The notes under the pieces: model-generated
The model's database searches: none
Told to the model about the DNA's origin: nothing
What the model saw: the letters and a program-made list of their open reading frames with translations, nothing else
DNA from: Acetobacteraceae bacterium
Lineage (GTDB): Bacteria > Pseudomonadota > Alphaproteobacteria > Acetobacterales > Acetobacteraceae
Direction of reading: 5' to 3'
Length of the DNA stretch: 64,000 bases
Assembly (NCBI GenBank): GCA_027482245.1
Contig: JAIXWG010000026.1
Span: 48,554 to 112,553 of the forward strand
In this document: positions 37,935 to 47,084 of the stretch, in pieces
How the letters are laid out: each line of letters begins with the position of its first letter
How positions within the stretch are numbered: the first letter of the stretch is position 1
Made by a program: the position numbers and the translations under genes

Positions 37935-40085
37935 CTACCCGCCCGCCCCGGCTGCCTCCAGCCCCTCGGCCTCCGCCCCGCCGTCCGGCGCCACCGGCAG
38001 GAACAGGGTGAAGCGCGCCCCCGCGCCCGCATTGGCCGCCGCGATGCTGCCGCCCATCGACCGCATCAGCCCGTGGCAGACGGACAGGCCGAGACCCGCG
38101 CCGCGGTCAGGCCCCTTGGTGGTGACGAAGGGCTCGAAGATCCGGTCCATGACGGACGGCGCGATGCCGCCGCCATTGTCGGCGATGGAGAGCTGCGCGA
38201 TCCCGTCCTCCGCCCGCGCGGTGATCTCGATCCGCCGCGGCGGGCCGGCCGGCAGGGCGGCCAGGGCGTCCCGCGCGTTGAACAGCAGGTTGACCAGCAC
38301 CTGCTCGATCGACACCGCATGGCCCAGCACCACCGGCGGCGCGGGGCCGAGCGTCACCAGCACCTCCACCCCCGCCTCCTCCAGCGCGCCGCCGCAGAGC
38401 GCGAGCGCGCCCTCGACGGGGCGCACCAGCCGCACCGGGGCGATGACCTCCGTCTCCTCCCGCCCGCGCGCGAAGCGGCGGAGCGTGTCGATGATGGCCG
38501 ATCCGCGCCGCACCTGGTCCAGGATGCGGTCCAGGCGCAGCAGCACGCGGTCCACGTCGCCGCGCTTGGCCGCCAGCACCGCGACACCGACGGCGAGCGA
38601 GATGGCGGTCAGCGGCTGGCGCAACTCATGCGCCAGTCCCTCGCCCATCTCGCCCAGGGAGGCGAGGCGGCTGGCGGCCAGGGCGCGTGCCTCCGCGGCG
38701 CGTTCGGCCGTGATGTTGACGATGTAGCCCACCACCAGCCCGCGCCCGCCCGGCAGCGGTTCCAGCAGCCGCAACGTCGTCCGCATCCAGGCCCAGCCCC
38801 CATCGGGCTGCCGCATGCGCCAATCCACGGTGGTCTGCCCCTCCGCCAGGGCGCGCTGGTAGGGTGTCTCGAAATCCGTGTCGGGATCGGCCAGGTGTGC
38901 CCAGGCTTGGCCGCGGGGCAGGCTGCTTTCGGGCCAGCCGGACACCGCCGCGCTGTCGCCGTTGCGGTAGAGGTGCCGCGCCGCGCCATCCGGCCCGACA
39001 TCCCGCAGGAAGACGATGGCGGGCAGCCCGGCCAGCAGGCGGTCGATCTCCGCCCGCCCCGCCTGCTGGGCGGCGAATTCCAGGCGTTCGGCACGGGCGC
39101 GCAGCATGGCGAAGCCCGCCAGCATCAGCAGCATGAAGGCGACCCAGGCCACCAGCGCCGCGACACGGGCCCAGGCCCGCACGCTGCGCGCCTGCGCCAG
39201 CGCCGGGCCCAGCTCCTCCGACCCCAGGGCCACCATGGACCCGCCCGGCACGACGCGCAGGCTGACCATCACCGCCGCCCCGGTCAGTGGGCTGCGGCTG
39301 CGGAAGCTGTGGCCGGCGCCCGCCATCACCAGGCCGTGCCCATGGTCGGAGAGGATCTGCCGGCCGACGAAGCGCTCCGTCTCCTTGCTGCGGACCAGCA
39401 GGTCACCGTCCCGCCGCAGGATGGCGGCGATGTTGCCGGGCCGTTCGGCGACGCGGGCCAGGGATTCGGCCAGGCCCGCCATGTCCAGCGCCACCACCAC
39501 CACGCCGCCGAAGCCGCCGCCGGGGGCCGCGATCCGGGCCGAGACCGGGATGGTCCAGGCCGGCAGGGGCGATCCCGCCGGCGCGGCGCCAATGGCGGGT
39601 GCCACCTGCGGCGCCAGGGGGGATGCCGCATGCGCGGCGAACCAGGGCTGGTCCGCCAGCGATCCGCCCGGCGCCTCGATGGCCGAGGGATGGGCGGAGG
39701 ACCAGAGGATGTCACCCGCCGCATCGGCCACGATGATGCGGGCGATGGCACCGCCGGACTGGCCGATATGGTCGGCCAGCAGGGCCGCGACCTCCGCCCG
39801 CATCGTGGCCTGGCCGGGCGCGCCGGGGATGGCCGCATGGGCGGCCCAGTGGCTGCCCAGCGCCTGCGCTTCCCGCGCCATGGATTGCGCGCGTTCCGCG
39901 AATTGGCTGGCGACCGCCGCGATGGTGCCGGCGCGTTCCTCCGCCGCCGTCAGCGCATCCTGCTCCACATGCTCGCCGATCGCCTCGGCGCCGGCCCATA
40001 GCAGCAGCAGGGCGAACAGCCCCGCGCAGCCGGCAAGGAATGCCGGCCATTGCCGTCTTCGGGGCAGGTGGCCTGTCGGGCGCAT
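37935..40085 (-). CDS. sensor histidine kinase with Cache and PAS domains
   Basis: The 716-residue kinase has a span near residues 13-35, a double-Cache-like periplasmic sensor to about 300, a second span, a PAS domain (FLRDVGPDGAARHLYRNGD to MRQPDGGWAWMRTTL), the phosphoacceptor motif (GLAHELRQPLTAIS) and a HATPase domain (NLLFNARDAL, DNGGGI, FVTTKG, GAGLGLSVC). All ATP-site boxes are intact. It has no response regulator nearby, so its partner is encoded elsewhere. The ligand is unknown, but dCache sensors often bind small organic acids or amino acids. Confidence 0.92.
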   Translation of the reverse strand: MRPTGHLPRRRQWPAFLAGCAGLFALLLLWAGAEAIGEHVEQDALTAAEERAGTIAAVASQFAERAQSMAREAQALGSHWAAHAAIPGAPGQATMRAEVAALLADHIGQSGGAIARIIVADAAGDILWSSAHPSAIEAPGGSLADQPWFAAHAASPLAPQVAPAIGAAPAGSPLPAWTIPVSARIAAPGGGFGGVVVVALDMAGLAESLARVAERPGNIAAILRRDGDLLVRSKETERFVGRQILSDHGHGLVMAGAGHSFRSRSPLTGAAVMVSLRVVPGGSMVALGSEELGPALAQARSVRAWARVAALVAWVAFMLLMLAGFAMLRARAERLEFAAQQAGRAEIDRLLAGLPAIVFLRDVGPDGAARHLYRNGDSAAVSGWPESSLPRGQAWAHLADPDTDFETPYQRALAEGQTTVDWRMRQPDGGWAWMRTTLRLLEPLPGGRGLVVGYIVNITAERAAEARALAASRLASLGEMGEGLAHELRQPLTAISLAVGVAVLAAKRGDVDRVLLRLDRILDQVRRGSAIIDTLRRFARGREETEVIAPVRLVRPVEGALALCGGALEEAGVEVLVTLGPAPPVVLGHAVSIEQVLVNLLFNARDALAALPAGPPRRIEITARAEDGIAQLSIADNGGGIAPSVMDRIFEPFVTTKGPDRGAGLGLSVCHGLMRSMGGSIAAANAGAGARFTLFLPVAPDGGAEAEGLEAAGAGG

Positions 40086-40231
40086 GAAGGCGCCTGCAAT
40101 AAAGTCTATGTTGTGACTCGTCCGTTAGCCGCGGCGAAACGCGCCGGCCGGGCGGGGCCACCCTTGCCTTCCGGGCGCCGGCGGCGTTCTTTGCGGGCCC
40201 GACGAATGCCAGGAAAGACGGCCGAGCGCCC

Positions 40232-40570
40232 ATGCCCCATGATTCCGTCCCCGCTGCCGCCGCGCCCGCGGGGGAAGCCGTCCCGGAGGACCTCTGGCGA
40301 CTCCGCCGCAGCATCGACAACATCGACGCCGCCCTGGTGCACATGCTGGCCGAGCGCTTCCGCGTGACGCGGGAGGTGGGGGTGCTGAAGGCCGTCCACC
40401 GCCTGCCGCCTGTCGATTCGTCGCGGGAGGAAGCGCAGGTCGCGAAGCTGCGCGGCATGGCGGAGCGAGCCGGCCTCGACGCCGATTTCGCGGAGCAGTT
40501 CATCCGCGGCGTGATGGCGGAGGTGGTGCGCCAACACGGGGAGATCGCGCGGGAGAGGCAGGGGGCCTGA
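40232..40570 (+). CDS. AroQ-type chorismate mutase
   Basis: The 112-residue protein is a helical AroQ mutase. The helix LWRLRRSIDNIDAALVHMLAERFRV carries the substrate-binding Arg and Asp, followed by VGVLKAVH, the DSSREEAQVAKL helix and the FAEQFIRGVMAEVVRQH helix with a catalytic-site Gln-like position. It converts chorismate to prephenate in Phe/Tyr synthesis. A 25-residue Ala/Pro tail precedes the domain. It is divergent from the kinase gene and no other aromatic gene is near. Confidence 0.9.
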   Translation: MPHDSVPAAAAPAGEAVPEDLWRLRRSIDNIDAALVHMLAERFRVTREVGVLKAVHRLPPVDSSREEAQVAKLRGMAERAGLDADFAEQFIRGVMAEVVRQHGEIARERQGA

Positions 40571-40589
40571 CGCCCCCCGCCGCCGGGGA

Positions 40590-41531
40590 TCAGACCTTCG
40601 TATTGGTTCCCATGTAGCGGTCCTCCAGCCCCCGCCAGGTGGCGTTGTCGAACAGCGTCCACAACTCCCCATGGCTGAGCATCCGCCCGGCCGTGGCGTT
40701 CGAAGACCCGGTCTCCTTCAGGGAGGCCAGGACCTCCAGCCCCGCCTTGGCGAAGAGCCGCGTCAAGGCGTTCGGGTAGATCGCGAGGCGGAAGCCCAGT
40801 TCCTGCAGCCGCGCGGCGGGCAGGATCGGCGTCTTGCCGCCTTCCACCATGTTGGCCAGCAGCGGCACGTCCGGGAAGGCGCGGCCGACCGCGGCCAGTT
40901 CCGCCTCGCTCTGCGGGCTTTCGACGAAGATCACGTCGGCGCCGGCATTGCGATAGGCGCGGGCACGCTCGATCGCGGCCTCCAGCCCCTCTCCCGCGCG
41001 GGCATCGGTGCGGGCGATGACGACGAAGTCGGGATCGCGCCGCGCCTCCACCGCCGCCTTGATGCGCATCGACATCTCATGCGTGGAGACCAGCTTGCGG
41101 CCCGGTTCGTGGCCGCACTTCTTCGGCCATTCCTGGTCCTCGATCTGGATGCCGCTGACGCCGGCGCGCTCGTATTCCCGCACGGTGCGGATGACGTTGA
41201 GCGGCCCGCCGTAGCCCGTGTCGCCATCGGCGATGACGGGGATGGAGACGACGTCGCAGATGCGCCGGATGCGGTCCAGGATCTCCCCGAAGCTCAAGGC
41301 GGAGACATCGGGCGCGCCGAGCGCGCTCATCGAGATGCCGGCGCCGGTGATGTAGAGGCAGGCATGGCCGGAGGCCTCGACCAGCCGCGCGCCGACGCAG
41401 TCGAAGGCGCCGGGGGCGAGGAAGAGGTTCGGGCCGGCCAGGAGTTCGCGGAGCCGCCGGTTGCGGCCGGTGGCCTCCGCCAGGCCGATGGGGAAGGTGG
41501 GGCCGGCGGGCAGGGGGGCGTCGTCGGGCAT
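40590..41531 (-). CDS. isocitrate lyase / PEP mutase superfamily enzyme
   Basis: The 313-residue TIM-barrel enzyme has the superfamily signatures: LAPGAFDCVGARLVEASG, YITGAGIS, VIADGDTGYGG, IQIEDQEWPKKCGHE (with the KKCGH loop) and EMSMRIKAAVEAR. The KKCGH cysteine is the general acid of isocitrate and methylisocitrate lyases, and the family also includes carboxyvinyl-carboxyphosphonate mutase and oxaloacetate hydrolase. The substrate is probably a 2-hydroxy- or 2-methyl-malate-type acid. A TctC receptor gene is divergent, which hints at uptake of a carboxylate for it. Confidence 0.88.
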   Translation of the reverse strand: MPDDAPLPAGPTFPIGLAEATGRNRRLRELLAGPNLFLAPGAFDCVGARLVEASGHACLYITGAGISMSALGAPDVSALSFGEILDRIRRICDVVSIPVIADGDTGYGGPLNVIRTVREYERAGVSGIQIEDQEWPKKCGHEPGRKLVSTHEMSMRIKAAVEARRDPDFVVIARTDARAGEGLEAAIERARAYRNAGADVIFVESPQSEAELAAVGRAFPDVPLLANMVEGGKTPILPAARLQELGFRLAIYPNALTRLFAKAGLEVLASLKETGSSNATAGRMLSHGELWTLFDNATWRGLEDRYMGTNTKV

Positions 41532-41668
41532 GGCGTTCTCTCCGGAAAGACTGGGATGCAAGCTAGTCGCGCCGTGGGCCGCGCGGAAGACAGGCGCTTT
41601 CCCGGTTTTGCGACCGCGCAGCTTGGGTCCATGCTGCGTCGCACCCGCCTGCAAGGACGCCGACGCCG

Positions 41669-42640
41669 ATGCTCTCCCGCCGCCTGCTGATCGCCGCCAC
41701 GACCCTTGCCATGCCGGGCCTTGCCGCCGGGACCGCCATGGCGCAGGGCCGCGGCGCGCTGCGCATCATCATGCCCTTCCCGCCGGGCCAGGGCAGCGAC
41801 ATCCTGATGCGCCTGCTGGCGGAGCGGCTGCAGGGCCCGCTCGGCCAGCCGGTGATCGTGGAGAACCGGCCGGGCGCCGGCGGCACGGTCGGCATGGAAT
41901 ACGCGGCGAACGCCGCGCCGGACGGCAACACCATCGTGATGGGCGGCAGCGGGCCGACCACCATCGCGGGCAGCCTCTTTCCGCGCCTCGGCTACGACAC
42001 GCTGCGCGACCTGACGCCGATCGCCCTGATCGCCAGCGTCCCCCAGCTCTTCATCGTCAACAACGACTTCCCCGTGCGCGACATCCAGGGATTGATCGCG
42101 CGGGCGAAGGCGAATCCCGGCGGGATCTTCTACGCCTCCTCCGGCAACGGCACGACGCAGCACCTGAATGTGGAGTTGTTCAAGACGCTGACAGGGACGG
42201 AGATGACGCATGTCCCCTATCGCGGATCGGGCCCCGCGATGGCGGATCTGGTGGCAGGCCAGGTGCCCTTCATGTCGGACACGCTGGCGGCGGTGACGGA
42301 TCTGGTGCGGACGGGCCGCGTCCGCGCCATCGGCGTGACGTCGAAGGAACGCTCGCCCTTCTTCCCGGAGGTCCCGACCATCGCGGAGCAGGGCGTCGCG
42401 GGCTACGAATCCGTGGGCTGGATCAGCCTGCTCGGGCCCCGCGGGCTGCCGGATGCGCAGGCCGCGCGGATCGAGCAGGCGGTGGAGGGCGTGCTCCGCC
42501 AGCCCGATTTCCAGGCGCGGCTCGCCGACCAGGCCTTCACCGCCACCTTCCTCAACCGGACGGATTTCGCGGCCTTCATCCGCAGCGAGATCACGAAATG
42601 GGCGCAGGTGGTGCGGGCGGCGGATGTGAAGGTGGATTGA
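41669..42640 (+). CDS. TctC/Bug-type receptor protein
   Basis: The 323-residue periplasmic binding protein has a signal peptide (RRLLIAATTLAMPGLAAG) and typical blocks: LRIIMPFPPGQGSDILMRLL, VIVENRPGAGGTVG, PDGNTIVMGG, TQHLNVELFKTLTGTEM and VTDLVRTGRVRAIGVTS. It is the second orphan receptor of this type in the window; no TctAB gene is near. The divergent isocitrate-lyase-family gene at 40590 may act on its ligand. A palindromic repeat follows its stop. Confidence 0.92.
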   Translation: MLSRRLLIAATTLAMPGLAAGTAMAQGRGALRIIMPFPPGQGSDILMRLLAERLQGPLGQPVIVENRPGAGGTVGMEYAANAAPDGNTIVMGGSGPTTIAGSLFPRLGYDTLRDLTPIALIASVPQLFIVNNDFPVRDIQGLIARAKANPGGIFYASSGNGTTQHLNVELFKTLTGTEMTHVPYRGSGPAMADLVAGQVPFMSDTLAAVTDLVRTGRVRAIGVTSKERSPFFPEVPTIAEQGVAGYESVGWISLLGPRGLPDAQAARIEQAVEGVLRQPDFQARLADQAFTATFLNRTDFAAFIRSEITKWAQVVRAADVKVD

Positions 42641-42656
42641 GCGCAGGTCGCGCAAA

Positions 42657-42704
42657 CCCCCACCCTACCCTCCCCCGCGCTTGCGGGGGAGGGTAGGGTG
42701 GGGG
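42657..42704. repeat. perfect 22-base inverted repeat (family A, copy 4)
   Basis: A 22-base arm with CCCTACCCTCCCCCGC at its core pairs with its complement around a GCTT loop; this is the longest perfect stem in the window. It lies 16 bases after the TctC stop and 14 before the MFS gene end, again between convergent genes. It is the same family as 26833 and 31753. Confidence 0.75.
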
Positions 42705-42718
42705 TCTCCGGATCCTGC

Positions 42719-44176
42719 TCACCCTCGCGCCGCCGACGACACCGGCGCGCTCACCTCCTCCAGCGGCCGCCCCTCCGCCGCGAAGCCGAGGCGCCATTCG
42801 GTGAAGGCGGCGAAGATCATCAGGGCTGCGCCGAACAGGTAGCCCCACATGATGTCCACGCGCTGCCCGCCCTCGATTAGCCAGCCGAACAGCGCGGGCC
42901 CGACGACGCCGCCGATGCCGGTGCCGAAGGCGTAGAAGACCGCGATGCCCATGGCGCGCATCTCCAGCGGGAAGCTCTCGCCGACCGTGAGATAGGCGGC
43001 CGAGGCCGCGGCGGAGGCGAAGAAGAAGATCACCGTCCAGGCGGCGGTCTGGCTGGTGGCGGACAGCCACCCCTGCGCGAAGGCGAAGCCGGTGATCGCC
43101 ATCAGCACGCCGGCCAGGCCGTAGGTTGCCGTGATCATCGGCCGGCGCCCGACCGTGTCGAACAGCCGCCCCAGCAGCAGCGGGCCCATCAGGTTGCCGA
43201 TGGCGAAGGGCAGGATGTACCAGCCCACATGCTCGTTCGGCACGCCGTAGAAGCGCGTCAGCACCAGGGCGTAGGTGAAGAAGATCGCGTTGTAGCAGAA
43301 GGCCTGGCAGGCCATCAGCGTCAGGGCCAGCAGGCTGCGGTCACGGTGCCGGCGGAACATGATTCCGACGACCTCCGCGATGCCGATATGGTCACGCGGA
43401 TGCAGGCGGATCGGGCCATGCTGCAGGGGGGGCAGGGGGCCGTGGCGGCTTTCGGCGCCGCGCTCGATCTCCGTCACGATCCGCTCGGCCTCCTCCGGCC
43501 TTCCATGCGTCATCAGCCAGCGCGGGCTTTCCGGGATGAAGCGGCGCAGCAGCAGGATGCCGAAGGACAGCACGCCACCGACGATGAAGGCCGCGCGCCA
43601 GCCGACCTCCGGGTCCACCACCGCGGGGTTCAGCACGACCAGGCCGATCACCGCGCCCAGCGCGCCACCCGCCCAGAAGGTGCCGTTGATGACGATGTCG
43701 GTCTGCCCGCGCCGCCGCGCCGGGATCAGTTCCTGGATGGCGCTGTTCACCGCGGCGTATTCGCCGCCGATCCCCGCGCCGGTCAGGAAGCGGAAGAAGG
43801 CCAGCGACCAGAAATCCCAGGCGAAGCCGGTCGCGATGGTGGCCAGCAGGTAGACGGCGACGGTCGCGGTGAAGAGCTTCTTCCGGCCGAGGCGGTCCGT
43901 CGCCCAGCCGAAGCCCAGCGCCCCCAGCACGGCGCCGAGCAGATAGGCGGAGGCCATCAGCCCCACCTCACTTTCGGTCAGCCGCAGGCTCGGGCTGGCG
44001 GCGATGGCGGGGGCCAGGCTGCCGACCAGCGTGACCTCCAGCCCGTCCAGGATCCAGGTGACGCCGAGAGCGACGCAGACCAGGGTGTGGAACCGGTCCC
44101 AGGGCAGGCGGTCCAGCCTGGCGGGGACCGTCGTCTCGAAGCTGCCATCGGCCGCCCGGGCGGAACTCTGCTGCAT
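42719..44176 (-). CDS. MFS transporter, metabolite:H+ symporter-like
   Basis: The 485-residue protein has 12 spans, an early acidic DGLEVTLVGS loop in span one, motif A (GWATDRLGRKKLFTATV) between spans two and three, and FLTGAGIGGEYAAVNSAIQE in span four with RRRGQTD after it. This fits the aromatic-acid or sugar-like metabolite:H+ symporter group. The substrate is unknown. Its 5' end lies 62 bases from the DUF3047 gene in the same direction. Confidence 0.88.
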   Translation of the reverse strand: MQQSSARAADGSFETTVPARLDRLPWDRFHTLVCVALGVTWILDGLEVTLVGSLAPAIAASPSLRLTESEVGLMASAYLLGAVLGALGFGWATDRLGRKKLFTATVAVYLLATIATGFAWDFWSLAFFRFLTGAGIGGEYAAVNSAIQELIPARRRGQTDIVINGTFWAGGALGAVIGLVVLNPAVVDPEVGWRAAFIVGGVLSFGILLLRRFIPESPRWLMTHGRPEEAERIVTEIERGAESRHGPLPPLQHGPIRLHPRDHIGIAEVVGIMFRRHRDRSLLALTLMACQAFCYNAIFFTYALVLTRFYGVPNEHVGWYILPFAIGNLMGPLLLGRLFDTVGRRPMITATYGLAGVLMAITGFAFAQGWLSATSQTAAWTVIFFFASAAASAAYLTVGESFPLEMRAMGIAVFYAFGTGIGGVVGPALFGWLIEGGQRVDIMWGYLFGAALMIFAAFTEWRLGFAAEGRPLEEVSAPVSSAARG

Positions 44177-44238
44177 GCGCCGGGCCTCCCTGACCCGGTC
44201 GCATCAACCGCCCTGGCGGAAGGACGTTCCCTTGGGGG

Positions 44239-44943
44239 CTACCGGCAGGGCACCAGCCGGATGTTCTCCACCTGCGCATCCACCGCGGCGCCGCTGTCCT
44301 CGACATCGGTGGAGATGACGACCTCCTGCAGCGGCGGCACCTCCCCACCCCCGAAGGCGATCCGCCAGTCGGCGGCCAGGTCCACCCGTTCCTCCACCCA
44401 TTGCCCGCGCGGCGCCTCGGCCGGGCGGAGGACGCGGATGCGGGTGATGGCGCCGGTCCAGGGGCTGGCGAAGAAGGTGCCGGCCGCAACCTCCCGCCCT
44501 GTGCCGCCCCAGACATAGCTGAGCACGGAGCGCGGCAGGCGGTGGTCGCCGGCGCTGGCCTGGGCGACCGCGTGTTGCGTGCGGGTGACGAAGCTGACGG
44601 CGGGGCCGAATTCGGAGAACCCGATGGAGACCGCCAGCGCCCGGTCATCGCCGCCGCGGCGCGTCAGGTCCGTGACCGGCGGTCCCGCATCCACGCGCCA
44701 GCGCCAGGCGAGGCAGGTGGCGGCGCCGGAAAGGGGGCGGAAGATGAAGGCGCCCTCGCCGCGGCCCCGCACGCGGATGCCGCCGGAGGGCGTGGCGCTG
44801 AAATCGGCCGGGCGGATGCCGTGCCATTCCATCTTCCGCCAGCCCAGCGCCTCGACCTCCGCCTGCGTGCGGCCCGGGGAGACCGCGGCCCCCAGCAGGG
44901 GCGCGGCCAGCAGCAGGGCGAGGGCGGCGAGGCGGCGATCCAT
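44239..44943 (-). CDS. DUF3047 exported protein
   Basis: The 234-residue protein has a signal peptide (RRLAALALLLAAPLLGAAV) and the DUF3047 pattern: WHGIRPADFS, RPLSGAATCLAWRWRVD, LSYVWGGTGREV and the late EVVISTDVEDSGAAVDAQVENI. It is a beta-sandwich-like extracytoplasmic protein of unknown role. The region around 44944-45002 is short and carries no gene. Confidence 0.8.
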   Translation of the reverse strand: MDRRLAALALLLAAPLLGAAVSPGRTQAEVEALGWRKMEWHGIRPADFSATPSGGIRVRGRGEGAFIFRPLSGAATCLAWRWRVDAGPPVTDLTRRGGDDRALAVSIGFSEFGPAVSFVTRTQHAVAQASAGDHRLPRSVLSYVWGGTGREVAAGTFFASPWTGAITRIRVLRPAEAPRGQWVEERVDLAADWRIAFGGGEVPPLQEVVISTDVEDSGAAVDAQVENIRLVPCR

Positions 44944-45002
44944 CCCCTCTCATCTGCGCGATCCCAGATCGGCAAACAAGAGTGAACAGATCGTAATCCT
45001 TT

Positions 45003-46955
45003 CTACCGCGCGGCGAGGCGCGCCAGCGTGCCGGCCTCCGCCGCCGCCACAATGGCCTGCACGTCCTCCGCCAGCAGCAGGCGCTCGCCCTGCAGCCGCT
45101 CCGCACTCGCCCGCACGGCGGCGACATAGGCGGCCTGGCTCGGCCAGCGTTCCTCGATGGAGGGGCGCGGGTCGCCCGAGGCCTGGCGTTCCGCCCGCGT
45201 GGCCGCGAAGGGCATCACGCCGCCCTGGTTGGTGCAGAGCGCGCCTTCCCCGAAGCCCGCGGCGCGGGGGTTCCAGCCGGTATAGGTGGCGCGCGGCGCC
45301 TCGATCACGGGGGTGCGGAGTCCGCCGATCGCGTTGCCGTCGGCATCCACGCGGGGGAACAGGATCGGGTAGCTGCCCACCACGGCGGGCGGATTCTTCG
45401 AGGTGTCGAGCAGCGGCGCGGGCGTCCAACTCGTCAGCCGGGGCATGCCGGGGATGGCGGGGTTGTTCGGGGTCGCGACCAGCGTGCCATGCGCCACCAT
45501 GGGCACGCGGGATGCCGGCGGCTCCGCGCCCTCCCGCACCCAGGCCTCCATCGCCGTGACCAGCGCGCGCACCGGCGCCCCGGCCTGCAAGGGGTTCATC
45601 GGCATCTGGCACATCGCATTCGGCCCGGCCACGGCCTCCGCCACCGCGTAGTGCGGATGGCCCGTCATCATGAAGCCGCGGACCTCCGGCGGCAGGTCCA
45701 CATGGCGGCCAGCGGGATCGGTATAGGTGAGGGACCCGCGCGCGCCCCAGAACTCGAACTCGCTGTCGGTCTGGAACACGCGGGGGCAGGTGTTGGAGAT
45801 GCGGCAGCGCCGCAGCAGCCCGTCCCGCGCGCCGGTCAGCGGATCGGTCGTCGTCGCATAGGTGAAGGGGAACTGGTCGGCGGCGTAGAGGCGATCCGTG
45901 TGGTCGGACGGGTTCCGCCCCGGCTGCGCCCAGCGTGCATTCATGAAGGTGCGCCGGCTGCCCGGGATATGCGCCACCAGCCCGTCGAAGACCGGGCGGC
46001 CGCGCGTATCCTCGTTGAAGCCGAGATGCAGGTAGTCCCGCAGGAAGCGCCCGGACTGGGAGATGCCCATGCCCATCGTGGCCGTCACGGTGCTGCGCCC
46101 GTTCACCGCCAGCGGATTGGCATCCGACCCTTCGCGCCGCAGGAAGGCCGTGACGTCGCGGTACCCGGCGAAGCCCATGCCGAGCACCAGCGGGTCGCGC
46201 GCGGTGTAGGTCATCTCATAGATCGCGCCGGCATCGAAGCCGGCGGGGCGCGTGATCTCGATCCGGTCGCCATCCAGCAGGCGGTACGTCAGCCCCGCCG
46301 GCGTCTGCCGCGCATCCTCCTGCCGCGCGCGCACGGTCAGCACGATGCTGGCGGGATCGGCCACGGGATAGGTGAGGGTGCCGATGGCGGGGTTCGTGGT
46401 GTTGTCGAAGACGAATTCCTCCCGCGAGGGGCCGGTGATGCCGGTGATGCGCGGCACCTGGACCTTCATGCCCTGCGGCCCCGGCGTCCAATCCCCCTGC
46501 CAGCCCACCCAGGCCAAGGTCATGCCCTGGCGGAAGGTCCAGGCATTCCCGGCATCCCCCGCCTGCTCCAGCCGCGGCGTGCCGGCGGCGGAGCTGTCGT
46601 TCAGCACCTGCGTCACGATGCGACGGCCCCTGTTCGGCGGCTCCACCAGCAGCGTCCCATTGCCGCGGGAAAGATCGGCGGGGCGCAGGATGATCACATC
46701 CGCCGTCGCCTCCACGCGGCCCTGCGCATTGCGCGGCGCGCGGTCGATATCGGCGATGACGGCATTGCGCGGGTCGGCGGGATCGAGCGCGATGGTCGCC
46801 CGCGCGCGGATCTCCACATAGGGGCCGACGCTGCCGAAGCTGCGGCCTTCAAGGGCAGGGCGCGGCGGGCCCGTCATCTCGAACCGCACCACCTCCGCCA
46901 TCGCGGCGGGTGACAGCGCGGCAAGCGCCACGGCGCCCAGCAGGACGTGCTTCAT
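45003..46955 (-). CDS. large secreted alpha/beta hydrolase-domain protein
   Basis: The 650-residue protein has a signal peptide (residues 1-20, AALSPAAMAEV) and matches the secreted alpha/beta hydrolase domain family with PF20091-like blocks: VEPPNRGRRIVTQVLND, GMTLAWVGWQGDW, MGISQSGRFLRDYLHLGFNED and GHPHYAVAEAVAGP. The GISQSGR serine is the probable nucleophile. Family members are uncharacterised. A two-hairpin element precedes the gene upstream (47024). Confidence 0.75.
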   Translation of the reverse strand: MKHVLLGAVALAALSPAAMAEVVRFEMTGPPRPALEGRSFGSVGPYVEIRARATIALDPADPRNAVIADIDRAPRNAQGRVEATADVIILRPADLSRGNGTLLVEPPNRGRRIVTQVLNDSSAAGTPRLEQAGDAGNAWTFRQGMTLAWVGWQGDWTPGPQGMKVQVPRITGITGPSREEFVFDNTTNPAIGTLTYPVADPASIVLTVRARQEDARQTPAGLTYRLLDGDRIEITRPAGFDAGAIYEMTYTARDPLVLGMGFAGYRDVTAFLRREGSDANPLAVNGRSTVTATMGMGISQSGRFLRDYLHLGFNEDTRGRPVFDGLVAHIPGSRRTFMNARWAQPGRNPSDHTDRLYAADQFPFTYATTTDPLTGARDGLLRRCRISNTCPRVFQTDSEFEFWGARGSLTYTDPAGRHVDLPPEVRGFMMTGHPHYAVAEAVAGPNAMCQMPMNPLQAGAPVRALVTAMEAWVREGAEPPASRVPMVAHGTLVATPNNPAIPGMPRLTSWTPAPLLDTSKNPPAVVGSYPILFPRVDADGNAIGGLRTPVIEAPRATYTGWNPRAAGFGEGALCTNQGGVMPFAATRAERQASGDPRPSIEERWPSQAAYVAAVRASAERLQGERLLLAEDVQAIVAAAEAGTLARLAAR

Positions 46956-47023
46956 GGTCGGTTTCCTTCCCCTGGATTGAGGGAAGGCTCGCGCGGCACG
47001 CCGAACGATGCAACGGGAAAGAC

Positions 47024-47077
47024 GGGGAAGGCGCTGCCTTCCCCGGACCCCATCCGCCAGGGGCGTGACGCCCCTGG
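47024..47077. repeat. two-hairpin element (family B, copy 2)
   Basis: Hairpin one pairs GGGGAAGGC with GCCTTCCCC around GCT (47024-47044). Twelve bases later hairpin two pairs CCAGGGGCG with CGCCCCTGG around TGA (47057-47077). The spacing and the following GGACC match the copy at 56424. It begins eight bases after the methyltransferase gene's stop, but in opposite orientation to that gene. Confidence 0.65.
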
Positions 47078-47084
47078 ACCGTCG

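Noticed and set aside
37935..40085. Two-component pair with a neighbouring regulator
   Set aside because: No receiver-domain gene lies next to the kinase.
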